DNA of 64,000 nucleotides from Pontibacter sp. Tf4 (GCF_014212495.1 NZ_JACKZC010000002.1:496001-560000), one strand, 5' to 3'; shown: positions 54,879 to 63,616, counted from the first letter of the stretch. The notes: generated from the letters alone by a model not told the origin. Numbers and translations are program-made.

Positions 54879-56003
54879 TTATACGTAATTGTTCAGCATT
54901 ACAGGCATTACCAGCATCAAAACATTTTCGTTGTCTTCGTTGGCAAGTGGCATCAGCAGACCTGCTCTGTTTGGCGTAGACAACTCAAAGGTAATCTCGT
55001 CAGAGTCGATGTTGTTCAGCATTTCGATCAGGAACTTAGCGTTGAAGCCGATCTCCATGTCTTCGCCATCGTACTGGCAGGCAAGGCGCTCATTTGCTTC
55101 GTTCGAGAAATCCAGGTCTTCGGCAGATACCTGCAGTTCTGAGCCAGACAGTTTCAGACGGATCTGGTGAGTGGTTTTATTTGAGTAGATAGAGATACGC
55201 TTTACAGAGCTTAACAGTGCCTGGCGCTCAATGATCAGCTTGTTCGGGTTCTGAACCGGGATAACGTTCTCATAATCCGGGTAACGCTCATCGATCAGAC
55301 GGCAGATCATACGGATGTTATCGAAGCTGAAGAAGGCATTTGAGTTGTTGAACTCTACACGAACCGAAGTAGCTTCTGATGGCAGCGTAGACTTCAGCAA
55401 AGTGAACGCCTTACGTGGGATAATAAGCGATGCTTCCTGGCTGGTAGCAATGTCAGTGCGGCGGTAACGCAGTAAACGGTGACCGTCTGTAGCTACAAAC
55501 GTAACGTTATCAGAGCGCAGCTGCACAAAAATACCGGTCATGGCCGGGCGAAGCTCATCGTTGCTAACGGCAAAGATAGTCTTGTTAATAGCGCGGGCCA
55601 GCACATTAGAAGGAATCTCGATCGCGTTACCACCTTTTACAACCGGCACGCGCGGGAAATCAGTAGCATTCTCGCCAGACAGTTTATAGCGTCCGTTTGA
55701 AGAGCTGATCTCGATGGTATAGGTTTCTTCGTCTATGGTGAAGGTTACCGGCTGGTCTGGCAGGTTCTTCAGGGTATCCAGCAGGATTCTGGCTGGGGCA
55801 GCAATACGGCCACTTTCTTTTGCTTCAACAGGCAACTCCGTGATCATGGAAGTCTCCAGGTCGCTGGCTGTTATAGTTAGTGTACTGTCGCTGATCTCGA
55901 ACAGGAAGTTCTCAAGGATCGGCACTACCGGGTTGTTGGTTACTACCCCATTTATGCTGGCTAACTGCTTAAGCAGCGCAGATGAAGAAACTATAAATTT
56001 CAT
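54879..56003 (-). CDS. dnaN: DNA polymerase III beta sliding clamp
   Basis: The 374-residue protein matches the three-domain beta clamp: MKFIVSSSALLKQLASINGVV and VPILENFLFEI in domain 1, PRKAFTLLK in domain 2, and the C-terminal NENVLMLVMPVMLNN with the MPM(R/L)-type end. It tethers polymerase to DNA. It is transcribed alone, with gldG 106 bases upstream on the same strand. Confidence 0.96.
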   Translation of the reverse strand: MKFIVSSSALLKQLASINGVVTNNPVVPILENFLFEISDSTLTITASDLETSMITELPVEAKESGRIAAPARILLDTLKNLPDQPVTFTIDEETYTIEISSSNGRYKLSGENATDFPRVPVVKGGNAIEIPSNVLARAINKTIFAVSNDELRPAMTGIFVQLRSDNVTFVATDGHRLLRYRRTDIATSQEASLIIPRKAFTLLKSTLPSEATSVRVEFNNSNAFFSFDNIRMICRLIDERYPDYENVIPVQNPNKLIIERQALLSSVKRISIYSNKTTHQIRLKLSGSELQVSAEDLDFSNEANERLACQYDGEDMEIGFNAKFLIEMLNNIDSDEITFELSTPNRAGLLMPLANEDNENVLMLVMPVMLNNYV

Positions 56004-56109
56004 TCTATATCCCTATAATGTTATTTAGGCAAAGTTAAAAATATTTCGGATTTATACTAAGCCCGCAGGCAAAGGTTTTTAAAGTTTATAGCTGTTTTAA
56101 ACTATAGTT

Positions 56110-57810
56110 TTAAAACTTTTCGTAACGGCGTTTACGCAGGTAGTAACGTGTTATACCAAACAGCGCCAGCAGCACGATCGGGGCCACCAGGTTTAGCACC
56201 TGCCAGTACGTTTTTTCTTCCTGCACCCGTACCCTGTCTAACGGACGAAGTTTGATTTCCTTGCTTCGGATATTGATCAATCCTTCCGAATCCAGCAGAT
56301 AATGGATAGTGTTCATGGCCAGTTCCTTGTTAGCAAACGTGATGTTGTTAAACCTGTCGAAGCCAAGTTCATAGGCCTGCCCACTGCGTGGGTTAACATC
56401 GTTCCGGATCAGATCGCCATCCGAAAAAACTGCAATTTTGGTTGGTACACCCTGCTCTTTTACAGTCGTGTTGGCCACACCAGCCGGTGCCCGTCGGTTA
56501 CGGAACAGCGATGTAAAGGCACCTTCCAGCAAATATCCAACTGGCTGCTCCCCTGCCTGGTACTGTTCCGGGTTAACCTCCATCCGGGCTTCTTCCAGGG
56601 TAAGCGGCACCGGCGCCTGCATAATACGTGAATAAGGCGAGGTGTAAATAAGAGGCGTTTTCCGGATACCTGTTGCTTTAACAGTATCTATAGTTCCGAC
56701 AAATTTGCCATAAACTGCATCTAAGTTACGCGTGATCGGGTGCTTGCTGAACTTGTTGAGCACCGGGTAATAGCGCCAGTTAATCATTTCGGTACTTGGC
56801 CGGCCGCCACTATAGCCGGTAACCAGCGGTATAAAACCGGAGTTCAGGTCCATGATCAGCGTAGGATTCAGGCGCACACCGTACCGGAATAACAGGTCAT
56901 CAAGGTTCAGGTTGTAGGGCATGGCAAAGGTACCGCCTGTTCCGAGGCTATCCAGGTTGGCATTAAGCGCATCCACAAAGAAAACGGCTTTGCCCCCGTT
57001 CATGATAAACTGATCTATTTTGTACTTATCGGCTTCCGTGTAGGTACCGGTTGGTTTGGCCACAATAATCAGGTCGAGGCCATCTAAGGTAGGGATCTGG
57101 TCCAGGTCGCCCATGGCAACACGGTAATACTCCTGTAAAGAGCCTAACAGGGCAGTTACATGAGGGTATTCCAGCTCGCCCTGGCCTGTTATGTAACCAA
57201 TGGTTTTATTCCCCTGGAAAGCCAGTTTACGCACCGCTGTCGCCAGCTCATACTCCACTCCCTCCACCGACTGGTTCAAACGCTCATCCGGCGTAGCTGC
57301 CAGGTTACCTTTCAAAAAATTAACAATTGTCTCTTTGCCTTTGTACCGGATCACGGCACCCGGAAATACCAATCGCTCTACCTGTTTCCCTTCTTCTGTC
57401 GCTTTCAGGTTGGTTGGTTGTATGCCTTTCTGGGCAAGCAGTGTCATAAACTCTGTGCGCTTTTTCTCATCAGTTATCGAGCCTGGGTCATAGAACTCAT
57501 AGCGCACCTTGCCATCAGCATAGATCCTGAACTCATCCAGCGTCTCGCGCACCGTTTGCTGCAGTCTTTTGAAGCCGGACGGAAAATCCCCTTCCAGGTA
57601 CACCTCCACAAAAACTTCATCGGGCAGGTTTCCCAGCATCTGTTTGGTTACCGGCGAAATAGAATAACGTTTATCCTCTGTCAGATCTACCCTGAAAAAG
57701 TAATTATAAACCAGTACGTTAACTATAACCAACGCAACTATAGCTATAAGATAGCGGGTAAGGTCGCGACGGCGGTTGTTGGGGGCTTTTGTCGTTTCCT
57801 GCGTTACCAT
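56110..57810 (-). CDS. gldG: Gliding-associated ABC transporter substrate-binding protein GldG
   Basis: The 566-residue protein has an N-terminal membrane helix (about 20-40), the RVDLTEDKRYSISPVTKQML segment and the GFTYITGQGELEYPH-type block (here TIGYITGQGELEY) of GldG, and a C-terminal membrane helix (about 535-555). With GldA and GldF it forms the gliding-associated ABC transporter needed for gliding in some Bacteroidota. It overlaps gldF by seven bases. Confidence 0.93.
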   Translation of the reverse strand: MVTQETTKAPNNRRRDLTRYLIAIVALVIVNVLVYNYFFRVDLTEDKRYSISPVTKQMLGNLPDEVFVEVYLEGDFPSGFKRLQQTVRETLDEFRIYADGKVRYEFYDPGSITDEKKRTEFMTLLAQKGIQPTNLKATEEGKQVERLVFPGAVIRYKGKETIVNFLKGNLAATPDERLNQSVEGVEYELATAVRKLAFQGNKTIGYITGQGELEYPHVTALLGSLQEYYRVAMGDLDQIPTLDGLDLIIVAKPTGTYTEADKYKIDQFIMNGGKAVFFVDALNANLDSLGTGGTFAMPYNLNLDDLLFRYGVRLNPTLIMDLNSGFIPLVTGYSGGRPSTEMINWRYYPVLNKFSKHPITRNLDAVYGKFVGTIDTVKATGIRKTPLIYTSPYSRIMQAPVPLTLEEARMEVNPEQYQAGEQPVGYLLEGAFTSLFRNRRAPAGVANTTVKEQGVPTKIAVFSDGDLIRNDVNPRSGQAYELGFDRFNNITFANKELAMNTIHYLLDSEGLINIRSKEIKLRPLDRVRVQEEKTYWQVLNLVAPIVLLALFGITRYYLRKRRYEKF

Positions 57811-58532
57811 TTTCTGCTGCTTAAAACCAGTTTAGTTGATAGGATCATGATAGCGATAACGGTGAGGAAGTAGAGCACATCGCGCGAGTCGACAAGGCCT
57901 TTGCTGATGGCATCGTAATGGTAGGAAATACCCAACTGGCTGATTAAGTAACTATAGTTTGCCAGCGCCGGAATGGAGGCCAGCAGATCGAAACCGGTAT
58001 AGATGATGTAGCATAGGAATAAGGCCACAATGAAGGAGATGATCTGGTTGCTGGAGATGGATGAGGCAAAAACCCCTATCGCGCAGAACACACCGGCCAG
58101 GAACATCAGCCCCAGATAAGAGCCAACTACAGCGGCAGAATCGACGTTGCCCTGCGGGTTGCCCAGTTCATAAACCGTATAGTAATACAACAGCGTTGGC
58201 ACCAGGGCAAACAGGGCCAGCAACAAGGCGGCAAAATATTTCCCCAGTATAAGCTGCAGATCAGTAATTGGTTTGGTCAGCAGCAGTTCTATTGTTCCTT
58301 CACGTTTCTCTTCGGCAAACGTGCGCATGGTAATGGCCGGTATCAGAAACAGGAACAGCCATGGGGCCATCGAAAAAAGCGTCTGCATATCGGCAAAGCC
58401 ATAGGTCAGGACACTGCTCTCCGGAAACACCCACATAAACATGCCGGTCGCCACCAGAAACACCGCGATCACCATATAAGCGATCAGCGAGTTCAGGAAG
58501 CCGTTAAATTCTTTCTTAAGTATAGCGAGCAT
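57804..58532 (-). CDS. gldF: Gliding-associated ABC permease GldF
   Basis: The 242-residue permease has six membrane helices and the MLAILKKEFNGFLNSLIAY start and TIELLLTKPITDLQLILGKYFA loop of GldF and other ABC-2 permeases. It forms the membrane part of the GldAFG transporter. Confidence 0.94.
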   Translation of the reverse strand: MLAILKKEFNGFLNSLIAYMVIAVFLVATGMFMWVFPESSVLTYGFADMQTLFSMAPWLFLFLIPAITMRTFAEEKREGTIELLLTKPITDLQLILGKYFAALLLALFALVPTLLYYYTVYELGNPQGNVDSAAVVGSYLGLMFLAGVFCAIGVFASSISSNQIISFIVALFLCYIIYTGFDLLASIPALANYSYLISQLGISYHYDAISKGLVDSRDVLYFLTVIAIMILSTKLVLSSRKW

Positions 58533-58610
58533 ATTAATTAGTAATGACGAATGATTAATGAATAATAAATTTCACACTATTACTCATTAATCATTACTAA
58601 TTATTCATTC
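58533..58610. repeat. AT-rich inverted repeat between gldA and gldF
   Basis: TTAGTAATGA pairs with TCATTACTAA, with GATTAATGA and TCATTAATC also matching inside. Same family as 43990-44071. It lies inside an operon, so it may form an RNA hairpin between two coding regions. Confidence 0.75.
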
Positions 58611-59518
58611 TTAGTAAGCTGTTGGAATATCTGTTCGAGGGAATTTTCTTCCTGACGCAGGCCTACGAGCGGCCAGTTCTGTTCGGCTGCAATACGGAAC
58701 ACAGAGGCCCGGATGTCGGCATCCTGGCTTGATGTGATTCGGTAGGTACTGGCCTGCACCGGTTCTACTTTCTCTACGCCGGCTATAGTTTGCAGCAGGT
58801 CTATCTCTATTGGTTGCTCGAACTCAACTATAGTTGTTTTCTGTCCTCTGTTACCTGCCTGCAGACTGGCCACATCGCTGTTGGCTACCAGTCTGCCCCG
58901 GTTTATGATCACCACGCGGTCGCAGATGGCGGCTACTTCCTGCATAATGTGAGTCGAGAAGATAACGGTCTTGTCCTGGCCGATGCGTTTGATAAGCGAG
59001 CGGATTTCCACAATCTGGTTCGGGTCCAGACCGGTGGTTGGCTCATCTAAAATAAGCACCTGCGGGTCGTGCACCAGCGCCTGCGCCAGGCCAACACGCT
59101 GCCGGTAACCTTTCGATAAAGCGCCTATCTTTTTACCCTGCTCCAGCGTCAGGCCACAAAGCTCAACCATTTCCTTTACCCGCGACTTTGCAAACTTCCC
59201 ATTTAGTCCGTAAACCGATGCTACAAACTCGAGGTACTCATGCACATACATATCCAGGTACAGCGGGTTATGCTCCGGCAGATACCCTACCATACGGCGT
59301 ACCGCAATCGGGTCCTGCACCACATCATGGCCGTTCACAACTATAGTTCCCGACGACGGCGGCAGATAACAGGTCGCGACCTTCATGGTAGTGGATTTAC
59401 CGGCACCGTTCGGCCCCAGGAAACCCAGAATCTGCCCCTGCTCCACTGCAAACGAAATATCATCTACAGCACGTTGCGCCCCGAATAGCTTGGTAAGGTT
59501 CTTTACTTCTACAGACAA
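58601..59518 (-). CDS. gldA: Gliding-associated ABC ATPase GldA
   Basis: The 305-residue ATPase has GPNGAGKSTTMK, the signature LSKGYRQRVGLAQALVHDP and Walker B VLILDEPTTGLDP, with a C-terminal extension typical of GldA. The start codon is TTG at 59516-59518; there is no suitable ATG at the conserved N-terminus. With GldF and GldG it makes the gliding ABC transporter. Confidence 0.92.
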   Translation of the reverse strand: MSVEVKNLTKLFGAQRAVDDISFAVEQGQILGFLGPNGAGKSTTMKVATCYLPPSSGTIVVNGHDVVQDPIAVRRMVGYLPEHNPLYLDMYVHEYLEFVASVYGLNGKFAKSRVKEMVELCGLTLEQGKKIGALSKGYRQRVGLAQALVHDPQVLILDEPTTGLDPNQIVEIRSLIKRIGQDKTVIFSTHIMQEVAAICDRVVIINRGRLVANSDVASLQAGNRGQKTTIVEFEQPIEIDLLQTIAGVEKVEPVQASTYRITSSQDADIRASVFRIAAEQNWPLVGLRQEENSLEQIFQQLTKNE

Positions 59519-59671
59519 TTTATTCTAATGAATAATGACGAATGATTAATTATGAATTAGCATTTATTCAGTGAATAGCGAACAATTATATCATTATTCA
59601 CTATTCATTACTCATTATTAATTCTTAGTTCAAAATTAACAAAATCCTGGTTTCCGAAACATCCTTACACC
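59519..59671. repeat. AT-rich repeat cluster upstream of gldA
   Basis: Several TTCATTA/TAATGA-type repeats in both orientations are packed into 110 bases (GAATAATGACGAATGATTAA, TCATTATTCACTATTCATTA). No gene. The gldA promoter probably lies beyond them. Confidence 0.65.
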
Positions 59672-60382
59672 TTACTTCTGCTTCTGAATTTTGCCTTTTG
59701 GCATGAGCGGGCGTACTTCAATTTCTACATGATGGTAGTTCGGGTGAGACTCCAGGGCATGCACTATAGTTGACGCTATATCTTCCGGGCGCATCATGTT
59801 CTCGCGGGCTGTTACGTTTTCAAAATTATCGAAGAAACTGGTGTTAACGGAGCCCGGGTAAATACAGGTAACCTTAACGCCATAGTTGCGCACTTCCTTA
59901 TAGAGCGCCTGCGAAATGCCCCGCACAGCAAATTTACTGCCGCAGTAGCCTGACATTTCCTCGATACCGGTTGTACCTGCAATAGAAGATATGTTGATGA
60001 TATGACCTTCGCCCTGCTCCTTCATTTCGGGTAACACTAACCGCGAGCAGTAAAATACGCCATGCACATTGGTATCAAACATGGTGTGCCAGTCGTCTAT
60101 ACTCAGCTCATCCAGCTTACCACCTATGCCGAGGCCGGCATTATTTACCAGCACCGCCACATGCACACCCAGTCGGCTTATAGTTTGGTCAAACGCATTC
60201 TGCACCGATTCGGCATAGCGCACATCGCATTCAAAAAAGTGAAAGTTTTGGTGCTGCACCTCGGGTGCTGTTCTGCCCCAGCCGGCAACTATAGCCCCCT
60301 TCTCTAAAAGCGCTTCTACTGTTGCCAACCCAATACCTTTGCTAACGCCGGTCACCACGGCTATCTTACCCTTTAATTCCAT
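59672..60382 (-). CDS. Short-chain dehydrogenase/reductase (SDR) family protein, first copy
   Basis: The 236-residue protein has the NAD(P) site TGVSKGIGLAT, NNAGLG, the serine in NISSIAG, and the YCGSK catalytic pair. It is a classical SDR; the substrate is unknown. It is followed by a tandem paralog with the same orientation after a gap with a GACGCAA hairpin. Many SDRs of this size act as ketoacyl or sugar reductases. Confidence 0.9.
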   Translation of the reverse strand: MELKGKIAVVTGVSKGIGLATVEALLEKGAIVAGWGRTAPEVQHQNFHFFECDVRYAESVQNAFDQTISRLGVHVAVLVNNAGLGIGGKLDELSIDDWHTMFDTNVHGVFYCSRLVLPEMKEQGEGHIINISSIAGTTGIEEMSGYCGSKFAVRGISQALYKEVRNYGVKVTCIYPGSVNTSFFDNFENVTARENMMRPEDIASTIVHALESHPNYHHVEIEVRPLMPKGKIQKQK

Positions 60383-60474
60383 AGTTTTAATTTGATTGCT
60401 GATTGTTAATTGTTAATTGCTGGAGGTTAGATGGTTAATTTTTAATCGTTAAATGATAGATCTGCTATAGTTTA

Positions 60475-60494
60475 AGACGCAACGTATTGCGTCT
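60475..60494. repeat. GACGCAA/TTGCGTC hairpin repeat
   Basis: AGACGCAA pairs with TTGCGTCT around the loop CGTA, between the two SDR genes. Hairpins of this GACGCAA type occur widely in Bacteroidota and cyanobacteria. Confidence 0.75.
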
Positions 60495-60546
60495 CTACAA
60501 TCTAAAATTCATACTTCTTACTTCTCTAACTCCCAAACTCGTACCT

Positions 60547-61254
60547 CTAAATGTCTCCCAATTGCGGGCGGATCAAAATCTCTTCTACTACGCTGTTCGC
60601 CGACATGTTGTAGGCACCCCAGATCGCACTGGCCACGTCTTCTGATTTCATAAAACGTTCTGCCGGCAGGTCCACTCCTTCCCAGCTGGCTGTCAGCGTA
60701 GCACCTGGTAGTATAGCGGTAACTTTTACGTTGTGCTCCTTGGTTTCCTCGCGCAGCACCTTGGTCATGCCATACAGGGCGTATTTAGAGATGCAGTAAG
60801 AACCACCGTTAATGTAGGGCGTGATGCTGGCCGTTGAGCAAAGGTTAAAAATGTGCCCGCTGCGGCGTTTTATCATCTGTTTAGCAAACGCCTTGGAAAT
60901 GTAATACGCACTGTAAAGGTTGGTATTAATCATAAATGGCAGCGCCTCATCATCCTCCTCGGTAATTTTGCCCGATATAAACAGGCCGCTGTTATTCACG
61001 ACCACATCCACCTGCACGTTCAGGTCCTGCACGTATTTTATAAACTTTTCCAGCGATTTGCGGTCGCTCAGATCCGCCTCCTGGTACAGCACTTTCGAGA
61101 AAGTATAGGCCTGTTCAATCTCCAGCTTCAACTTTTGCAGGTCATTTTCGTTTCGGGAGCAGGTAATGATGTGGAACCCTTCTTTAGCGAACAGTTCTGC
61201 AACCGCCCTGCCTATACCTTTTGTGCCGCCCGTAACCAGAATGTATCGTTGCAT
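60547..61254 (-). CDS. Short-chain dehydrogenase/reductase (SDR) family protein, second copy
   Basis: The 235-residue protein has TGGTKGIGRAVAE, NNSGLF, STASITPY and YCISKYALYG; note Ser instead of Ala at the NNxG position. It resembles the first copy only loosely, so the two are not a recent duplication. It is upstream of it in the same orientation. Confidence 0.9.
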   Translation of the reverse strand: MQRYILVTGGTKGIGRAVAELFAKEGFHIITCSRNENDLQKLKLEIEQAYTFSKVLYQEADLSDRKSLEKFIKYVQDLNVQVDVVVNNSGLFISGKITEEDDEALPFMINTNLYSAYYISKAFAKQMIKRRSGHIFNLCSTASITPYINGGSYCISKYALYGMTKVLREETKEHNVKVTAILPGATLTASWEGVDLPAERFMKSEDVASAIWGAYNMSANSVVEEILIRPQLGDI

Positions 61255-61369
61255 GTGGAAATATAGTTAGATTAAAATGTTTCGATAAATTACGCGTAAG
61301 ATAGGCATTTAAAGCTTAATTTTGATTTAAACACGTATAAACACCGACGTTTAGACGCCATACACCCCT

Positions 61370-62101
61370 ATGCTGAAGCATTTCGGAAAATATATCATGT
61401 TCATGGGTAGCCTTGTTACCCGGAGCGAGTCGCCGCGCATTTTGTTTAACAGAACTATAGATGAAGCCATCCTTATTGGTATAAACTCCATTTTTATAGT
61501 TGCTATTGTATCCACCTTCATCGGGGCGGTAACCTGCGTGCAAATTTCCTATAACCTGACCAACGCCTTTATTCCGCGCTCAACTATAGGTTTTATGGTA
61601 CGGGAAATGACCATCCTGGAGCTGGCCCCAACTATAACTTCTATTGTGCTGGCAGGCAAAGTAGGCTCCAGCATTGCCAGTGGCCTGGGCACCATGCAGA
61701 TAACCGAACAGGTGGATGCCCTGGAAGTAATGGGTATCAACTCCGAGAACTACCTCGTGCTGCCCAAAATTATTGCGGCCCTGCTGGTTTTCCCAATGCT
61801 GGTTATTCTTTCCATGTTCCTGTCCATAGCAGGCGGTTTTGTAGCCGGCACTCTTACCAATGCCCTCACGGCGCAGGAGTACATTACCGGTATCCGCGAC
61901 GCTTTTATACCTTATAACATTGTTTTTGCCCTTATAAAATCTGTTGTGTTTGCTTTCCTGATCTCGTCTATCTCGTCGTTCAGGGGCTATAATACATCGG
62001 GTGGGGCCCTGGAAGTGGGCAGCGCCAGTACGGCAGCCGTAACGCAGAGCGTAATTGCGGTACTCATTGCCGATTACGTGTGTGCCCAGTTACTACTATA
62101 G
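61370..62101 (+). CDS. mlaE: Lipid-transport ABC permease MlaE
   Basis: The 243-residue permease matches the MlaE/DUF140 family: VAIVSTFIGAVTCVQISYNL, EMTILELAPTITSIVLAGKVGSSIASGLGTM and EVGSASTAAVTQS. It is part of the Mla phospholipid transporter, which keeps outer-membrane lipid asymmetry. It overlaps a promoterless region and is followed after nine bases by mlaF. The last codons are CTA TAG, from the iterated motif. Confidence 0.93.
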   Translation: MLKHFGKYIMFMGSLVTRSESPRILFNRTIDEAILIGINSIFIVAIVSTFIGAVTCVQISYNLTNAFIPRSTIGFMVREMTILELAPTITSIVLAGKVGSSIASGLGTMQITEQVDALEVMGINSENYLVLPKIIAALLVFPMLVILSMFLSIAGGFVAGTLTNALTAQEYITGIRDAFIPYNIVFALIKSVVFAFLISSISSFRGYNTSGGALEVGSASTAAVTQSVIAVLIADYVCAQLLL

Positions 62102-62110
62102 CATTACTTT

Positions 62111-62908
62111 ATGATAGAAATACATAACATACATAAAACTTTCGGCGACAAAAAAGTGCTGGATGGCGTGAGCGGGATATTTGAAACCGGTAAGACCAAC
62201 CTGCTACTGGGTGCCAGCGGTACCGGTAAAAGTGTGCTGCTCAAATGTATTGTAGGCCTTATTAAACCCGACATTGGCAGTGTTACTTTCGATGGCACTT
62301 ATTTCACCAATAACAAGCTGGATATACGCCAGGAAATCCGACGTAAAATAGGCATGCTGTTTCAGGGCTCGGCCCTTTTCGACTCTATGACAGTACAGGA
62401 AAATGTGGAGTTCCCGCTGAAAATGCTGACACCGGACATGAGCAGAAGCGAACGCCTGGATCGCGTAAATTTCTGCCTGACCCGGGTTGGCCTGGAAGGT
62501 GTGAACAGGAAAATGCCATCCGAACTGAGCGGCGGTATGAAAAAACGGGTTGGTATCGCCCGCGCCATTGCTCCTAACTGTACCTACCTGTTCTGCGACG
62601 AACCCAATTCCGGCCTCGACCCGCTTACTGCTATTAAGATTGATGAGCTGATTAAAGAGATCACCGTGGAGTATAACATCACAACTATAGTTGTAACCCA
62701 CGACATGAACTCTGTGATAGAGATCGGTGATAAGATCATGTTTCTGTACGAAGGTAAAAAACTATGGGAAGGCACCCGCGACGACATCATGGACTCTAAC
62801 GTGAAGGAGCTGAACGACTTTATTTTTGCCAACCGCCTGATGCGTGATGCAAAAAAAGTGGAAGAAGAGGAACGCGAAGAACACGAAGAAAAACGGGATA
62901 CTATTTGA
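62111..62908 (+). CDS. mlaF: Lipid-transport ABC ATPase MlaF
   Basis: The 265-residue ATPase has GASGTGKSVLLK, LSGGMKKRVGIARAI and the Walker B FCDEPNSGLDP of MlaF-type ATPases. It powers MlaE. Its C-terminus is highly charged (KVEEEEREEHEEKRD). The expected MCE/MlaD protein does not follow; the next kilobase is a repeat island. Confidence 0.93.
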   Translation: MIEIHNIHKTFGDKKVLDGVSGIFETGKTNLLLGASGTGKSVLLKCIVGLIKPDIGSVTFDGTYFTNNKLDIRQEIRRKIGMLFQGSALFDSMTVQENVEFPLKMLTPDMSRSERLDRVNFCLTRVGLEGVNRKMPSELSGGMKKRVGIARAIAPNCTYLFCDEPNSGLDPLTAIKIDELIKEITVEYNITTIVVTHDMNSVIEIGDKIMFLYEGKKLWEGTRDDIMDSNVKELNDFIFANRLMRDAKKVEEEEREEHEEKRDTI

Positions 62909-62950
62909 GTATAGTTTAATCGTTTCCTTTATTTCGATAATTCTTCCTTT

Positions 62951-62978
62951 GTCATTTCGAGCAAAGTCGAGACATCTT
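62951..62978. repeat. REP-like element
   Basis: GTCATTTCGAGCAAAGTCGA then GACATCTT, same family as 32686. Confidence 0.72.
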
Positions 62979-63012
62979 ATGTGTTCTGTTATTCATCTCC
63001 GCTATTTTTTTT

Positions 63013-63045
63013 GTCATTTCGAGTGGAGCGAGAAATCTATCTCAG
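63013..63045. repeat. REP-like element
   Basis: GTCATTTCGAGTGGAGCGAG then AAATCTATCTCAG, same family. Confidence 0.75.
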
Positions 63046-63106
63046 CTTATAGTTTGTAGAGACCTAGCAGCGTGCGCAGCTCCTGCTAGTGTCTGGTGCT
63101 ATAGTT

Positions 63107-63450
63107 TGCTTTGCCTACCATTTGAACCAAGCCTTTTCTTTCATAGTTGCTTCAATTCCTGGGAGCTCTATGAGCCTATCGTTTTATAGTTTGCCTGGCT
63201 CCCTCCCGGGCCGGGAGGCCCCGTCTTCGGGCATCGCGCGGTGTACATTTCCTTTGCTCGTGCCTCGCAATGCCCTACAGGCACCGGAAATATACAAGGC
63301 GCTCAACCCAAAGACTGAGATCAAATTCGATAGGTTATGATCTAGCTATAGTTGATGTGTTGTCTTTTCGTTAGATCTGATCGGTTATTTTCTCGTGGCT
63401 ATAGTTCCGTGGGGACAGGTAAACCTGTCTACTCATGGATTGTAACTATG
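63107..63450 (+). repeat. Composite structured repeat, copy C
   Basis: Same outer sequence as A and B (GGGAGC/GCTCCC pair, CTCCCGGGCCGGGAG, GGGCATCGCGC, GGCGCTCAACCCAAAG) but a different 58-base inner segment with long paired arms GTGTACATTTCC and GGAAATATACA, an internal GTGCCT/AGGCAC hairpin, and final hairpin GACAGG/CCTGTC. Same orientation as A and B. Confidence 0.82.
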
Positions 63451-63557
63451 AAACTATAGTTTGAGAAATGGTAGCAGCTAAAACTATCCTCAAATAACTG
63501 GTATCTTGGGTTCGGAGGTAGAAAGCTTCGCTCTGAAAGGATAAGCAACTATAGCAC

Positions 63558-63598
63558 ATAAAAAGGGCCTTCCGTTTACAGCGGAAGGCCCTTTTTAT
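63558..63598 (-). terminator. Terminator after the nucleoside transporter gene
   Basis: A 17-base-pair perfect stem (ATAAAAAGGGCCTTCCG with its complement) and short loop; it serves the minus-strand transporter gene that ends at 63617. Confidence 0.92.
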
Positions 63599-63616
63599 AG
63601 TTGTACTAACTATAGC

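Larger units (their letters stand above)
62909..63616. other. Repeat island 3, no gene
   Basis: Two REP-like elements, composite repeat C, a CTAGCAG/CTGCTAG hairpin near 63064-63089, and the terminator of the nucleoside transporter gene. The short frames here are in repeat sequence. Confidence 0.8.

Noticed and set aside
32801..63450. Integron attC sites, because of fixed ends and a variable paired middle
   Set aside because: Copies are 12-18 kb apart with large operons between, there is no integrase, and the conserved ends do not show attC core sites.
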